This document shows, in pieces, positions 12,289-24,807 of a stretch of DNA of 64,000 nucleotides. The position numbers and the translations under genes were made by a program. How positions within the stretch are numbered: position 1 is the first letter of the stretch; each line of letters begins with the position of its first letter. The DNA is from Mesodorylaimus sp. YZB2_4. Its lineage: Eukaryota > Nematoda > Enoplea > Dorylaimida > Dorylaimidae. The notes under the pieces are model-generated. The model was not told the origin of the DNA. It saw nothing but the letters and a program-made list of their open reading frames with translations, and did not search any database. The stretch lies in assembly GCA_030248295.1 (NCBI GenBank), contig JASANH010001438.1:434001-498000 (forward strand). The letters run 5' to 3'.

Positions 12289-15200
12289 TTATATCGTCAA
12301 TATCGATCTCTCAATACCAATTTTGGCCAACGCATTTTCCAAAGCGCATAAATCTTGTTTATCTTTAAATGTATACACCCAATTGCCGATTAAATTAGCA
12401 TCGAATCGGTGCACTCCGTCGTTGATATCAGTTCTAAAACTCCAAACTAAGCAATCCGAGGGTCCAATATCAAATAGCAGTCGGCGATTGAAAGCCAGTC
12501 GCAACAACTGCACGATCACTCTGCCATGTTTCGACATTGGCAAATAGACGGTGCAGCAAGTTTGAGGAAAGGGGCGGCCGGGTGATGGATGCAGAATGGA
12601 TTGAATACCAGACGGAATTTGGAACGTGCAACGTATGCAACCTCGAGTTTGGACATCGCCTTTGATAACCAGCACTTGCATGGTGCCATGCGGCTGGCAG
12701 CTGAATGTATCTTCGACGAGGGTTGTTGAGAGAGGAGAAATGGAGGAGCAAGAGGGCTTGGATGAGGTTGGAGATGAAGTCGAATCTGAGGAGATGGTTG
12801 AGTTCGGATGGGATTTGGCAAAGAGTTCGACAGTGCTTGACTAAAACGATAGAGATGTGGATAGATGGCCCAAAGATAACGTTAGTCAGGCATGAAGATC
12901 TGACGCAGGTGAGGGGGAGACCCACATTTTACCAGAGGATCTAAAGTAGACAGAATTTAGAAACCTTGGGTTCATGGAAGCGCCTGCGACTATCTGCACC
13001 TTTTTGCTTCTGAAAGCAATACCATGCAGCATTTAGGCATTTGTGGGTTGTATAACTGAGGAGGCATATACAATTTCAATTTTCCCGGAGGAATAACTTT
13101 GGGCCCATTAAGTGCACAAATAGTGAGTTCGGTCCAAAAATTAGTGAGATTAGAGTCTGCAGCTCAGTCAGTTTTGGCTCGCGGATTCTCAACTGGCTTT
13201 TGGATACCAGCGGGATGGGTGCTTTAAAGGGTATTGCGGTGTCTTACCAGAGCACCCGCTTAGGGTCATTGGGGGTACTCACACAACTTTCAACATCGCT
13301 CACACTGCAGCATGCCGTCTTCCCTCAAGTATAATGGTACCAAGTATGGCGAGACTAACGATAGTCAAGCCTCGAAAGTGATTACCTCCAACTCTGCTTG
13401 GAACACTGCCAGCACATGTGATGCCGACGGTCGCTGCTGGCGATCAAAATGCACACTTCGCCTAACGACGTCCCTAATTGGTAGCGGGCAGTCGCATTCG
13501 TCCAGTGCAACGGCGCCTGGTCCCCATTCCACTTCGTTATCAAAGGACACATCAGAGTTGGGTCTCTGATTCACCAATACCAACTTGTACAGAATCTGAA
13601 AGAGCAGCAGGTTATTAATCCACACCTCGTCACCTACCTGCCTGCCTGTGGTACGAGCACGCTAAGGCAAGAGCTGATTTGCACAAATGGGCAGGTATAT
13701 ACTGCGCTATTTCGAGTGATACTACTTTACGAGTATGGTGCGCACGTTTTCATACCCCAGTAGGACCCTGAGCACCAAGAATAGTGGCAAGGCTTACCTG
13801 GCAATCTTCCAGTCTTCTCTGGTCGCCCGGGTTGTGCCAAAAGTACTTGTTTGTGAACAGTTCGCATAAAGTGACGCCTAACGAGTACACATCCGCCTTC
13901 TGGGGGTTCCGTTTGGACTCAGCGAATTCGGGTGGATAATACATGAAAGTGCCAACTACGCTAGTTTCTTCCGTGATCGTCATCGTGGTTTTAATTTTAG
14001 CTAGTCCAAAATCGCACAGCTTTGCAAGCAGACGGTCGTCGATTGTCTTGTGAAGCTGAAATGGTAGAAGGAGCCTAGCTCGCTGGCATACAGACGCCTG
14101 TCAGTGCAGACAAGGCGTTGCCTTCCAGAACACACATATTGATGAGTAATCAACGCTCCATTGGTCGGTTGTAGGTCTCATCCGCTTTTAAATATTTTGT
14201 CCTTAAGTAAAGGTGTGGCTATTGGTAGTCTTATCGTTGATAATCATTTTATGTTAGCGTGTATTTTGAATGTGCGTATTTGATAATGACTGGGACGGGT
14301 AGAGGGTCACCAGTCTAAGCTAATTCTCATCGAAATCTGGATTTCAACTGTTCTAGTCATGGCTTCGGTCCTTGACCGTGTGAGTCTATCCAGTTAGGGG
14401 CCCAATGTTGGGCCGAGTCCCTCGTTGTGGTGACCCAAAGGCTAAGAAGACCTCGGTAACAGGAGCGAGATCCTGGTGCCGTCGAGACTTCTACCGACTG
14501 GTGGACAGTGGAAGTCCACAGATTGTGGGCATGTAAGGGTGTGGCTATTCGAATTTGGTTAGCCCCTCTCTTTCTTTTTCGATCTGGTGACCCAGACGGC
14601 CTTGCTGGTGAGTCAGACACTTCCTTCCTGCCCGTTTCTTGTTCGTCTGATTGGTTGTTGTGCCTTGCCCGTTAGTGCCTTGTTGTCTGTCGAGGTTTCG
14701 GCAGTCAGTCTGTATTGTGTGAGTGTCCCGTGCGGTTGTAGAAGTAAAGTCTCGTTGATAAGTCTTACGTTTGCTATCGCACAGCACCTAGCTTGACTCG
14801 CTAGGTTGCCACACCAATGCCATCTTTTGGCCAAGTGGATAGTCGAATAGGGCATGCAATAGAGTATCAGTTTACCTCAATGGCAGCTGCCAGCATCTAC
14901 CCAACAGCTCAAAAAGCATGTCAGACTCACAAAGTCAGCCTCACGTTGCAGCCTATCCCATCTGGGAGTTTTTCATGTTTTCGGATTTATAGTGTGTCTG
15001 CCCCACTGACGATGAGTGCGCTCCTGCTACTTTCAGTCGCAGTAAAGCTTTAACTTGTGACCTAACAATTAATCCATCCCCCATCCCAACTCGAAAACTG
15101 CTCGGTCACTCACCAATATATTCTCAGGTTTAATATCCTTATGCGTAATCTTAGCCCGATCGTGCAAGTACTCTAATGCCATCCAGCAATGCACTCCAAT

Positions 15201-15584
15201 CTCCAACTTCTGCACTGCAGCCAACTGTTCACAGCCGGTACAATACGGCCTCAACGATCCTCCATTCAGTAACTCAGTCACGATCCAAATCTCTCCAATT
15301 TCCAAATTATCCACAACTCCCAAAATCGATAAAACATACGGATGATCAACCGACCTAAAACACTCCATTTCTCCACTCCGACCTTGAATAGTAGCAATGA
15401 CTCACCTCAAAATTTCAACTTCTTTTCTTAAACTCTTTTCATTATTTACATTAGCTGGTAACTTTTTCAAAGCCACTTTTTGATTAGATTTTTTTAAAGT
15501 AGCTTCATAAACTTTACCAAAAGCGCCTTGATTTAGGAATCGTTCTTGGAAAAAATCCAAAGGCCTCATTACAACGTTACACAT
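12289..15584 (-). CDS. Protein kinase fused to a Deltex C-terminal domain
   Basis: Five minus-strand exons (15584-15406, 15354-15114, 14055-13798, 13595-13386, 12840-12289) join with consistent phase to give 479 residues. Residues ~10-290 are a protein kinase domain: glycine loop LNQGAFGKVY, Lys40 in VALKK, the Glu of RKEVEIL, HKD at 131-133 (HKDIKPEN), DFG at 155-157, and PPE in place of APE. It looks TKL/RIPK-like. A Ser/Pro-rich linker (~297-340) leads to a Deltex C-terminal (DTC) fold, ~341-479: QPHGTM, IPSGIQSILHPSPGRPF, VYLP, RRLLFDIG and CLVWSFRTD. In known Deltex ligases this fold sits after a RING finger and binds ADP-ribose; no RING is present here. The first glycine of the loop is Asn and HRD is HKD. 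An upstream exon cannot be excluded. Confidence 0.85.
14540..14813 (+). mobile_element. Possible solo LTR in a kinase-gene intron
   Basis: A 274-base block begins TGTGGC and ends GCCACA, a perfect 6-base inverted terminus of the TG...CA type. It contains an AGTAAAGTCTC phrase near the 3' part, as in an R/U5 region. A related start (TGTGGCTATTGG) occurs at 14214. I found no matching target-site duplication and no internal retrotransposon genes, so this is tentative. It lies between kinase exons 2 and 3. Confidence 0.35.
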
Positions 15585-15984
15585 TTCTGCACTCTACTTC
15601 AGTCGATTGGACAGTCTTTAGTGCCAGTCCCTGCCACAGTACAGAAGGCCTTGAAAACACGACAGGCCTGACCTCGTCTTTTTGTGCCTACACGGCGACT
15701 AGACGTGGCGCCACCCCGCGCATTCTTCTTTTACGGAGTGTGGAGGTGGCGGCCATGATAAAAGTACACATGCACTTGCTGTCCTGTCAGCCATATCAGT
15801 CGAATACATTGCATTATCTACACTCTCCCACAGTAGATTTTTAAATGCGCACCATGAATCCTCACAGCCGGTCCCCTCTGAAGATTCAAGCCCTGTATGC
15901 ACTAACTTATTTCCCCCAGCGGGATCTCTAAAGTCCTATGGAGCAGACGGCCTGGTCCTGTTTCGCCCTCAAACCCGTTTTGCC

Positions 15985-16235
15985 TCTGGCCAGTTAGCAA
16001 TCAAACCTCCCAAGCAAGGCAGCGTCCCTGTGTGCGCCTTCACTACTGGACACCAGACTCCTTGGACGATGGCGGATGGGCTGTGCCCCCTGTCGGTGTT
16101 CGAGAACCGAACTGTCCTTGTCTGGATTCCGCCCATTTACTTGCAGCACGCATTATCTGACGTCCGTCAGTAGGAATCGTACCCTGGACGACCCCAGCCA
16201 CTTGCTGCAAGGCAATATGGGTTTTTCAAAATTTT
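15985..16235 (-). repeat. SINE family A, degraded copy
   Basis: On the minus strand this matches the 5' portion of the element at 50569-51022. The box B region has decayed (AGGGTACGATTCC in place of the consensus) and the copy stops near a phrase matching CATCGTCCAAGGAGTC. It lies directly beside a better-preserved copy, giving a tandem pair. Confidence 0.6.
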
Positions 16236-16672
16236 TGTGGGTTGGGCCCCGCTCGGCCCAGGTCCCCACGGCACTTCCAACCCGCTTTGCCTATAGCTAG
16301 CTAGCAGTCATGTCATGATAAGCGAGGCCATGAGGTGACCGGCACACACAGCAGCGTCCCTCGGTGCGTCTCCACTAGGAGCACCTCCACGCCAGGGCAT
16401 CGTGGACTGGACACCGACTTCCTCGGACAATGGCGGGTTGGCTGTGAGTGTACCCTGCCAGTGTTCGACAGCCGAGACTGTATCCTCGTTTGGCTTCCGT
16501 CTCTCCACTCAGAGAGACTGACCCACGGCCTGGCGTGCAAGGTCAGCGAGGGTTTATGGTTCGCAAACCGACCTCCATCACCGGGGATCGAACCCGGGAC
16601 GAGTCCAGCCACTCGCTCCCAAGCAATACCGAGAGACAAATGCCGACCCGCTGCACCACCGCGGCCGCAAAA
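16236..16672 (-). repeat. SINE family A, near-complete copy
   Basis: Read on the minus strand it starts GCGGCCGCGGTGGTGCAGC and has box B in CCGGGTTCGATCCCCGG. It then follows the whole length of the 50569-51022 copy to the end phrase GTGCCGGTCACCTCATGGCC and GCTTATCATGACATG. A tRNA-derived head with an unrelated body is typical of a SINE transcribed by RNA polymerase III. Confidence 0.75.
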
Positions 16673-16983
16673 GCAATATGGGTTGACGAATGTCCAACCG
16701 CGGCCCCATGTGGCCCAAGATGGCCAAAACTGTCCCTACAAGACTCTTCCACGCAGTACATACTTTCTTCACACTCGATCCGCACTCTATCAGTGAGCCA
16801 TTATAGCAAGGTATACAATATCCAAGAATTCTAGGACCCGCTAAAGGCAGATAACACTCACAAGGGTCAATTCACTCCGTTAGAACACGAAGGCGAAAAA
16901 AAGTTAGAACTATAACTCACAAATAAAGACGACTTTTACACAAAAAAGCGTTACACGCCTTCGTATTGCCTCGTGCAAGCATT

Positions 16984-19900
16984 TCACCACAAATGCTCGT
17001 ACATACGACTAATCTCTTGCTTGAACCGTTCTTTGACTGCAGCTCGTTTCGTTTTCATAGTCGGCGTCAACAGATCATTTTCGATGCTGAATGGTTCTGG
17101 GAACAAATAAATATCTTTGACTTGTTCGAACGATTGCAACCCGCCTTTCTGGCCTTGAGCTTTCATATCGTCCATAATCAATCTTTTTATCTTCTAAAAA
17201 CGAGCCAGAATCACAGCCTTATTATCCCTTCAGTATTCAAATACATACCTCATCCTTGCAAAGTTCTTGCATGTTAACATTCAATTTCAAACTCTTCTTG
17301 GCATGCGGCACCAAAACTTCAGCATCCGGAGCCACAATAGCTACGAGACAAGATTTCAAACTTTCGCCGTGAACGAACACTTGGCCAACAAATTTGCTTC
17401 GAGCATAAACATTTTCGATTTTCTCCGGAGCTATGTATTCACCCTGCAAAGCCCACGTCAATCCGCTTGTATACCAGCAAATACAAATTCTCAATCAACC
17501 CACATACCTGTGCCAATTTGAAAATATGCTTCTTCCTGTCAATAATCTTCAATGTTCCCGTTTCCGTCCAAAGCCCGATATCGCCCGTATGAAGCCAGCC
17601 GTTCGAATCGATCGTTTCGGCCGTTTTCTCCGGGTCCTTGTAATATCCTTTAAAGACGTTGTGCCCTTTTATGCACACTTCGCCTTTATTTTCCTTCGCA
17701 AAATAATTCATATCCGGCACATCGACCAGTTTGATTTGGCAACACGGAGTCGGTGGCCCAACGTGGCCTGAAACGTAACTTGTATCATTATAGGCTGTAC
17801 GACCAAAGCTGACTGATTGGACTTTCGAGGGTATCGCAATACCCGCGAAATTCAAAATTTGTTAGTTAAGATTTGGGCGCCAAATACTAATTAAAAAACT
17901 TCGATCCCTTACCAGGAATATGATCGCCCTCCATTCCCACCGTGCATGCTGCCACAGCTTCAGTTTGCCCGTATCCTTCCAACACGACACATCCCATAGC
18001 AGCTCGAATAAAGGTCAATATCTCTGGGGCCAACGGAGCGCTACCAGTAATCATAAGACGAATACGACCACCCATTCCTTCTCGAATGCGCTTGAATACC
18101 ACTTTGTCCCAAATCGTGTCATTTCGAACCACACCCCTGAAAACTATCCATCAATCTCCACCTTTTTAAAATGTCATAAAATCTTACCGATTCAAATCTT
18201 CTAATTTAGCCTGCGTGGCCCTCTCGACCAAGTACTTCTTCAATTTGCTATGCTGCGTTTCTTGCATGACCTTATCATAGATACGATTCAATACTCGAGG
18301 GACGACGGCGAACAAGGTCGGACGCAGTGTTTGTAAATCGTCCGGCAAGTTTTTGATGTCGCCGCTGTAAAAGCCGACTCGGCCACCAACCGAAAATACC
18401 ATGGCTTCGATAATACGTTCGAACATATGAGCCAATGGTAGAAAGGACAAGAGCACATCGGAAGACTGCAGGGCCATGTACTTGACAACGGCCAGCGACG
18501 TACAATCCGAGACAACATTGCCGTGCGTCAACATGACCCCCTTCGGATTGCCCGTCGTCCCGCTAGTATATGATATGGTGGCCAAATCATCCGGGCTCGG
18601 CGGTTGAGCTGCTGGCGTCCGACCAACTGCCGATGAGCCAAGCTTCTCCAATTCGCTGAACATAATCACTTCGACACCAGTCTTTTTCGCCAATTCAGTC
18701 AATGCCGGATCACGCGCGTCCATTAGAACAATTATGCTCAAGCTTGGACACGAATCGCGTTTTTCCAACAATTCGATGCCTTTCTTCGCTTTATCCACCA
18801 CTACCAAGGTCATATTGGCTAGAAAAAACAGTTTAGATCAAAAGAATACACAGAAAAAACAAATTTACTTTGGTTTATAATAAACGAGCACGTATCGGGA
18901 CCCAACGTATCGTACAATGGCACGATAACCATCGAGTAGAAATAGCACGCTTGTTCCGCAATAATCCACTAAAAGAAGAAACAGTTGCGGACTTAAGTTC
19001 TACCCTGTCTGCCAGCCATGCCATGGGCCACCCACTCTGATGAGCCATGAGGTTGTGCCTGTTTCCCCCTCTTCCTCCACCTCTATTCTCATTATTCCTA
19101 TGCCTTTATTTTTCAGTCTCGCCCCTGGAGTGCACGAATTTGCTTAGGCATCGAGTAAGCCATGCTCATTGAGAATTCCATATGCCATTTTCTGGTTGGT
19201 CAATTTTTTGAATGTGCAGAAAGAAACACGATTTTCCCGCCAAACATTTGAATTTCACAAATTGCGGGAACCTTGCCTAGGCATGTACATACAGGTCAAT
19301 AAGATGCACAGTCACCAACATCGGCGAAGGGGGTATGTTTTCACGAGGGCCTATGCAACGTACTTGACGAGCAAAACAAACTTTTCAGTGTCTAGATTTT
19401 GAGGGCCCCAAAATCATCAAAAACCCCTGGATCTCAACAAACATTTTGGACACTGCCTTGGATTTTCAAATGGGTCAGTTCTGGAAATCTAAATTCACTA
19501 CCCACTCGTACATGCCCGTTGATGACTATGCATCATTGTGACTGGCCGTGTACATGCAAAGGAACCGATCTGTCTAATGCTAATGCGGCGAGTTTTCCCG
19601 CCATTTTCGAAATACAAATTTTTGACGAGAAACTTGAACTTTTTTGGTAAATTTCAAGGAATAGAGTTGTTAGATACTTGGAATGCACTATAGTACCAGG
19701 GGCCCAGCCTCCTTTTCTGGAGTACCATGGCCAACGAAGGCCCTACAGTGAACAGTGGACAAAGGCACACGCATCTCGAATAGGCCACATACCTCTGGTC
19801 GATTTTGAGCATATATTCCAACGAAGGTTTCTTGGCCCGGCTTCAATCCCTTCTCCACGCATCCCCGAGCCAGGTATTCGCTTCTTCGAATAACATCAGC

Positions 19901-21127
19901 ATAGCTTATCCACTTGTACGGGCCGGCATTCTTTCGTCCATTCGTTGCCTGTGCCACACGATATCCCAAACATTCGCCCGTCGTCGACTGTTTTGCACCT
20001 CTTCGAAATAAATCGTACAATGTTTTCGCATCTTCGTGCAACCATCTTTTTAATCCGGCTTCCGATCCCACTAGCGCCGAGACACGCGCGTGTTCAGTCT
20101 GCGAGTGAAAAAGTTAGTTGCACTTGGCTTTCGAATAAAAACCAACGTTTATAAATCAAAATAGAAAAGAATTGGACTTTGGACCCGCCCTATAAGCCAG
20201 ACTATCAAAACTGTGTTCGAGCGGCTACATGAACGAATTAGGAGGGGAGATTACGGAGATGAAAGGAACCCAAATCAATGTCCTGCCCTGATAAGCATTC
20301 AGCAAGCACAAATTGGACGCAGCTTCTCACGAGGCCATTTCTGACCAGGTGTGAAAACTCACACGAAAAAGGTCAAAAATCAATATCGTTTGGCAGACAC
20401 AAAAACCAAGAATCGAAGACTTACCCCGATCTCGATACTTTGTTTATTCAAATCGATGATCGGCTCGATCTTGAGATAGAGCTTATTCGAATCTTTCTTA
20501 GACTTGGCCATGTAGACGATGATTGCTCCAATACTGATTACCCCAACTGCACCCACGATCGGTACGAATTTTCCGGACGGAAATAATCGTTTAAGAAGCT
20601 GCGAAATGCTAAAATAACAGAAATTGGAAAATCAAAGACTAATTTTTACGAAAAGTATAAGAAAGTTGGCAAACTTAGAGAACATGAAGCCGTTTAAAAA
20701 AATACTCAAAAATAATATTCTGGAAACCGGTTTTTTAAAACATCAGGAAGTTGATAAAAAGTTGCTGAGCTTCAAAAAACTTGAAAATAATAATGCTTCT
20801 GCAAACTTTAAACAAAGTTTCCGCAAGTTGCAGTGAAAGCTCAAAAGTCCTTTTTAATTGTCTGAAACCTCCACAAATTTTGATTGTCTCCTGACTAAAC
20901 GCAGACAACATTTTTTGCGGTTTCCCCTCATTAACTTTTCGAACTCAGAAGTTTCCTCCCATAGTGACCCAGATTAACGCCCATTTCAAACAAAAAAGCA
21001 TTCAAATCGACAATTTTTCTCTCACAAACCTTTCCGAAGTAGCATTTAACTGATCAATTATCCATTTTAAAAAGGATGAATTGGATGCGGTCGATGTATG
21101 AGATACGGTGTGAACCGAAGATGCCAT
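16984..21127 (-). CDS. Long-chain fatty-acid--CoA ligase (ACSL1/5/6 type)
   Basis: This enzyme activates long-chain fatty acids to acyl-CoA with ATP, usually on ER, mitochondrial or peroxisomal membranes. Minus-strand exons: 21127-21030, 20608-20425, 20098-19793, 18968-18869, 18818-18188, 18136-17913, 17767-17508, 17443-17249 and 17193-16984. They are in phase and encode 735 residues, slightly longer than the usual ~700. Exon 2 holds a membrane anchor (FVPIVGAVGVISIGAIIVY). The AMP-binding signature is YTSGTTGNPKGVM, followed by GYGQTEA, GWLHTGDIG and IIDRKKHIFKLAQGEYIAPE. The C-terminal lid has the Lys of LLTPTMKTKR. All motifs needed for adenylate formation are present. The arrangement YFYSMVIVPLYDTLGP is typical of the ACSL1/5/6 branch, not ACSL3/4. 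It converges with nothing nearby; the kinase gene lies downstream on the same strand. Confidence 0.95.
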
Positions 21128-24100
21128 ATCACCTTATCACTAATCGATAAGCCTGCCTGCCTATTAGATTCAATCGAAATCACTTTTTCTGCCACGCCGC
21201 GCCAATGAAACGCAGACACACGCGGTAGACACGAGGCGATATGAAAGTGTGACCGAGCCCCAGTCGTACTGTGCGGTCTGGGTTTGAAGGGGGCGGGCGA
21301 GTGGCGAGATTCTTTGTCAACGAAGGCGACGAGAGCGAACGAAAAACTGGGCCAATAGCGGAGCTTGGTTGTCTGCTGTGCGGCTGTGCCAAGATTTCAG
21401 TAGAATTCGACGAAAAGTACGAAGTCCATTTCTTTGCTTCCAACGCGCAACGTGACTGCGACGACGTCAATTTGAAAGAGTTTTCCAAAGAGCAGTTGAA
21501 AACAATGCCAGCACTAGGACTAGGTTAAAGTTCAAACTAGACAAGAAAATGACGTTTTAGCGACAGTCGTATATTTCGTCCGTGCGAGAATGCCAGGCGT
21601 GCATAGTCGTCAGCAGTCAGAACTGGTCATGGGAAAAGCACCGAGAAAATTCAACGTCTGTTCACAAAGTACACAAAAATAAGCATGCTATTCAGTCAGC
21701 GAGTGGGGAGGAGCGAGTAAGCTGCCAGAGTCTAGTCGCCCACAAATCGATACGACCAATGCGAGCTGATCCGTTGCTCGCGGGTTTGAACCCGTGCCAA
21801 TATGCATCGCAAACTTTGCCCTTCTCTTTGACGTCATCGAAAGGAAAGGAGTCGGCAATGAAGTTTCGGAAATCCATTGACGCGAAATAAAAACGTGATC
21901 CTTCGGGTTTTAGCAGAGGTATACTTAGTGGCTGGAGCCATTCCTCTTGCGTGGCATGACACTAATGTTGGCACGTGGCCAACGATCTTACACCCACCAT
22001 GGCCAATGCAGAAAGCTGCTGTCCCGTGTTTCAGGACCTGCTACTTGAAGGAACGAATGGGAAATGAAAATTATTCTGAAAGCGCTTGGCCTGGAGCGGC
22101 GGACATCAGACAGGGACCGTCCAAGATAAGATCTACAGCATAGACATTATCGACAAAGTACAGAAGTGTTGTACTGTACAGTACTGCAGCTTTGCGTAGA
22201 CGCGCACGTGTTACCAAGGTTAGGGTTTCAAAGCGGTTCGACCAGGGAAGATGCAAGCGACGATCTACAGCAGCCTATCCAATTGATAACGTTACTGACG
22301 ATGAGACAATTGTGCGCCCACCACATTCAGTCATTCAGTCACTCAGTCACTGTCTACCCTCATCGTCACACACAAGTACACAGAGATTGCTAGAAGTACC
22401 TGTAAGAGGCAGTCCAACCCAGGTAGCATTGCCTGTGTCCCATCGCTGCCCACTGATACTGGCGCTGATAGTGAGGCCACCACTACATATGGCATCTGCA
22501 TGTTTCAGTCACCTAATCACTTTGTCGTTGCTATGTCCCATCGTTGAGAGGCCTACCCCCACCACGTGGTCCGCCTATCATTTAGTCTCCCTAAAAGGTA
22601 TAACACAGACCCTTTCTGTGGTCCTGCTTGTGAGAGTTACCTACCTGCTGCATGGCATGATCCTGACCTGACCAGACCAGCCGAGCACACACACAAACTA
22701 CTTACCACGATCAGGAATTACCGAACCGAGTCTTCCACCAATTCCTTGCTGACGACTACAGTCAGTCGTGATCACCGCAAATTGTGATGTTCGCTTGAAA
22801 GCACTGCAATCAGTCACCTGAAACCAGAGCAGCGTGCAGACCCCGACTATTCACTGTTGCATCCTGCTTCAGCCAACTCTGCTGGATACCATACCCCGTT
22901 CCACATACTTTAATACAAACGCAAAAACACAGACTATTAAAAAATAAGAACTGGCTTCGAGCCAGCTGCCATCCAGCCGCGCGAGAAAACGGAGGCTGAA
23001 AAAGGGCCGAGGAAACTAGTTCTTCGAGGCGAACTCCTGATGGGCGGTTACATAGCAACGGACTTAATACCTAGTTATTATTATGTCCATTTATAGCCTC
23101 GTGTGTCAACAAGCCAAGTTTGGAAACATGTTACGTGTTTGGACGGAAAACATCGAGGGCGATGCCCTATGGCTTGTGTACGATTGTCGTTGCGCTGATG
23201 AATTGAAGTTCGCATTGTTTGCACTGCACGCTTCGGGAAAGTTCCAACCAGAGTGACTTTTCTAGAAGCAGAGTGGAAAAGGTCAACATGCAGTATGACT
23301 CACGGACTGGTGCACGACAGGTTAGGATGACTTTTTGCGACTGTGCACTTGAACCAAGCAAAGCGAAGCACTATTCTTCTCTACTGTATGTTGCAACCAT
23401 GCCTGGCTGGCACGAGTGGAGCAAGACAAACCTTGCGACGGCGCGTCCAGCTGAAACATCAACCTGACATGTTGACGTCTCCCAGCCAAGGAAGATCATT
23501 GATTCTCTCTCACTGCCATGGCCCGCCAGCCGATGAGGCTGCAATGTCCCAAACTATCTGATACGGGTATCGTAGAGCGCGTGGACCCTTTCCTGTGGCA
23601 AGCCCTAGTTCACCCTGGGGCGAGCCAAGCATTTTACTGACGGGACTTCCTGAATCAAGTGGGCCACTCATTACCATAAAAGCCTGGCTATGAGTCCTCT
23701 AGTGACCCGCTGACTTGCCCAGGGTTCTCAGAGATGGAAGTCGATTCAGGAACCCCGCATGTCTAACTCTTCGGGTACCACTAAGGTGCTCCAAACGAAG
23801 GCGTGCAGGTGGTGAACACAGTCAGGGTCAGAGCTAACTCGCCTCCAGCATGTGTGCTCAGATACACTGCCACAATATGCACATACGACGCAGTGGCTAG
23901 CACAGCACACAGGACCAGACCCTCACCCATGTACATACTGTCCGTAGAGGTGATGCATGCGCAAAATGCCGTGCGGCTATTCCCTAAAAGCATAGCTTCG
24001 TTCGACTGCTATGCAGAAGTTGGAGGGGGCAAAATGGCAAAGCACCGCACCTCGTCTGCTTGCCCTGACTGTGTAATAACATGACATCCTGCTTTGTCCC

Positions 24101-24807
24101 CTCGAATTTGCCCCGGGTCCAGCGCCCCGCCCCAAGGCAGCTGTGCACATACGGATACGATGCAGTGGGTGGGCACAGCACACTAGACCAGATGGGCTGG
24201 GGTTCGACTCCTGCTCAAGCCTCTAAATTTTGTGTCTTGATTGTGAAATTATGATGCCATTTTCTATGACTTGACGATGTATGATTGACATGCGCTCAGA
24301 GGGTAACAAGGCGAAAACTTTTCTCCCTCCGTTAGTTCCATTATCTGCCTATGTTGGGGGTAAAAAAACATGAGTCACTCAGTATCTTCTTGCTGAAATG
24401 GTGCCAGAAGGCGCTTGCTTTTCTTCGAAAGCCATGGCTCAGGGAAGCATGTATATCAAATTCGTATTGCTCCGCTATGTAGCAGACAAATCAAGTTCGC
24501 TACACTTTCAACGGGTGAGAAATAGCTGCATGCTGAGTCAAGAGTGCCCCACTTCTTCGAGGAAAAATCTTTGCGTGGGTTGGTCCAGCTCCTCATCTCG
24601 CTCGATTGAATATACTCGCTCGTCATTATGATTCGTCATCGCCACTAACGTCATCAAAGCATTTATCATCAGTCGCTCTTGTAATTTTCTTTTTACTTCG
24701 CTGTCGGAGACTTTTCCTCATTTCTTTGAAACAGTCCTCTCTACGATCCTCTGATTTTTTTGATGGGTGATTCGAGATTGGAGTGAATCTCAAGGTATAG
24801 TACGTTT
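21128..24807. other. Divergent spacer between ACSL and CS-domain genes
   Basis: No gene that I can support. ACSL reads leftward from 21127 and the CS-domain gene rightward from 24808, so promoters of both may lie here. Weak repeat content: two related segments at about 23820-23930 and 24120-24230 (each with GCACATACG and CAGCACAC phrases), the second with a box-B-like GGGTTCGACTCC near 24206. Near 21780, CGGGTTTGAACCCG is a short perfect palindrome. An antisense open stretch at 24540-24700 looks partly coding but has no start or splice partner. Confidence 0.45.

Noticed and set aside
12470-12925. 151-codon minus frame alternative to the Deltex exon.
   Set aside because: It overlaps the exon that matches the Deltex C-terminal domain in another frame; only that frame keeps phase with the kinase exons.
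12843-13385. A hidden RING-finger exon between kinase and Deltex parts.
   Set aside because: I found no minus-strand frame with paired Cys/His spacing of a RING, and the flanking exons already join in phase.
21783-21796. CGGGTTTGAACCCG as a possible tRNA T-arm.
   Set aside because: No acceptor, D or anticodon arms at the right distances; it is only a short palindrome.
22318-22350. CATTCAGTCA-type short tandem repeat as a CRISPR-like or regulatory array.
   Set aside because: Only two or three imperfect units of about 8 bases; a simple microsatellite.
22192-22671. 159-codon plus frame.
   Set aside because: Low-information composition and no recognisable domain; no neighbouring exons in phase.
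24538-24710. Minus-strand open stretch reading as a protein-like segment (for example DEELDQPTQRFFLEEV) just upstream of the CS-domain gene.
   Set aside because: No in-frame start beyond an internal ATG, no acceptor with a matching donor, and a second frame of the same strand is equally plausible.
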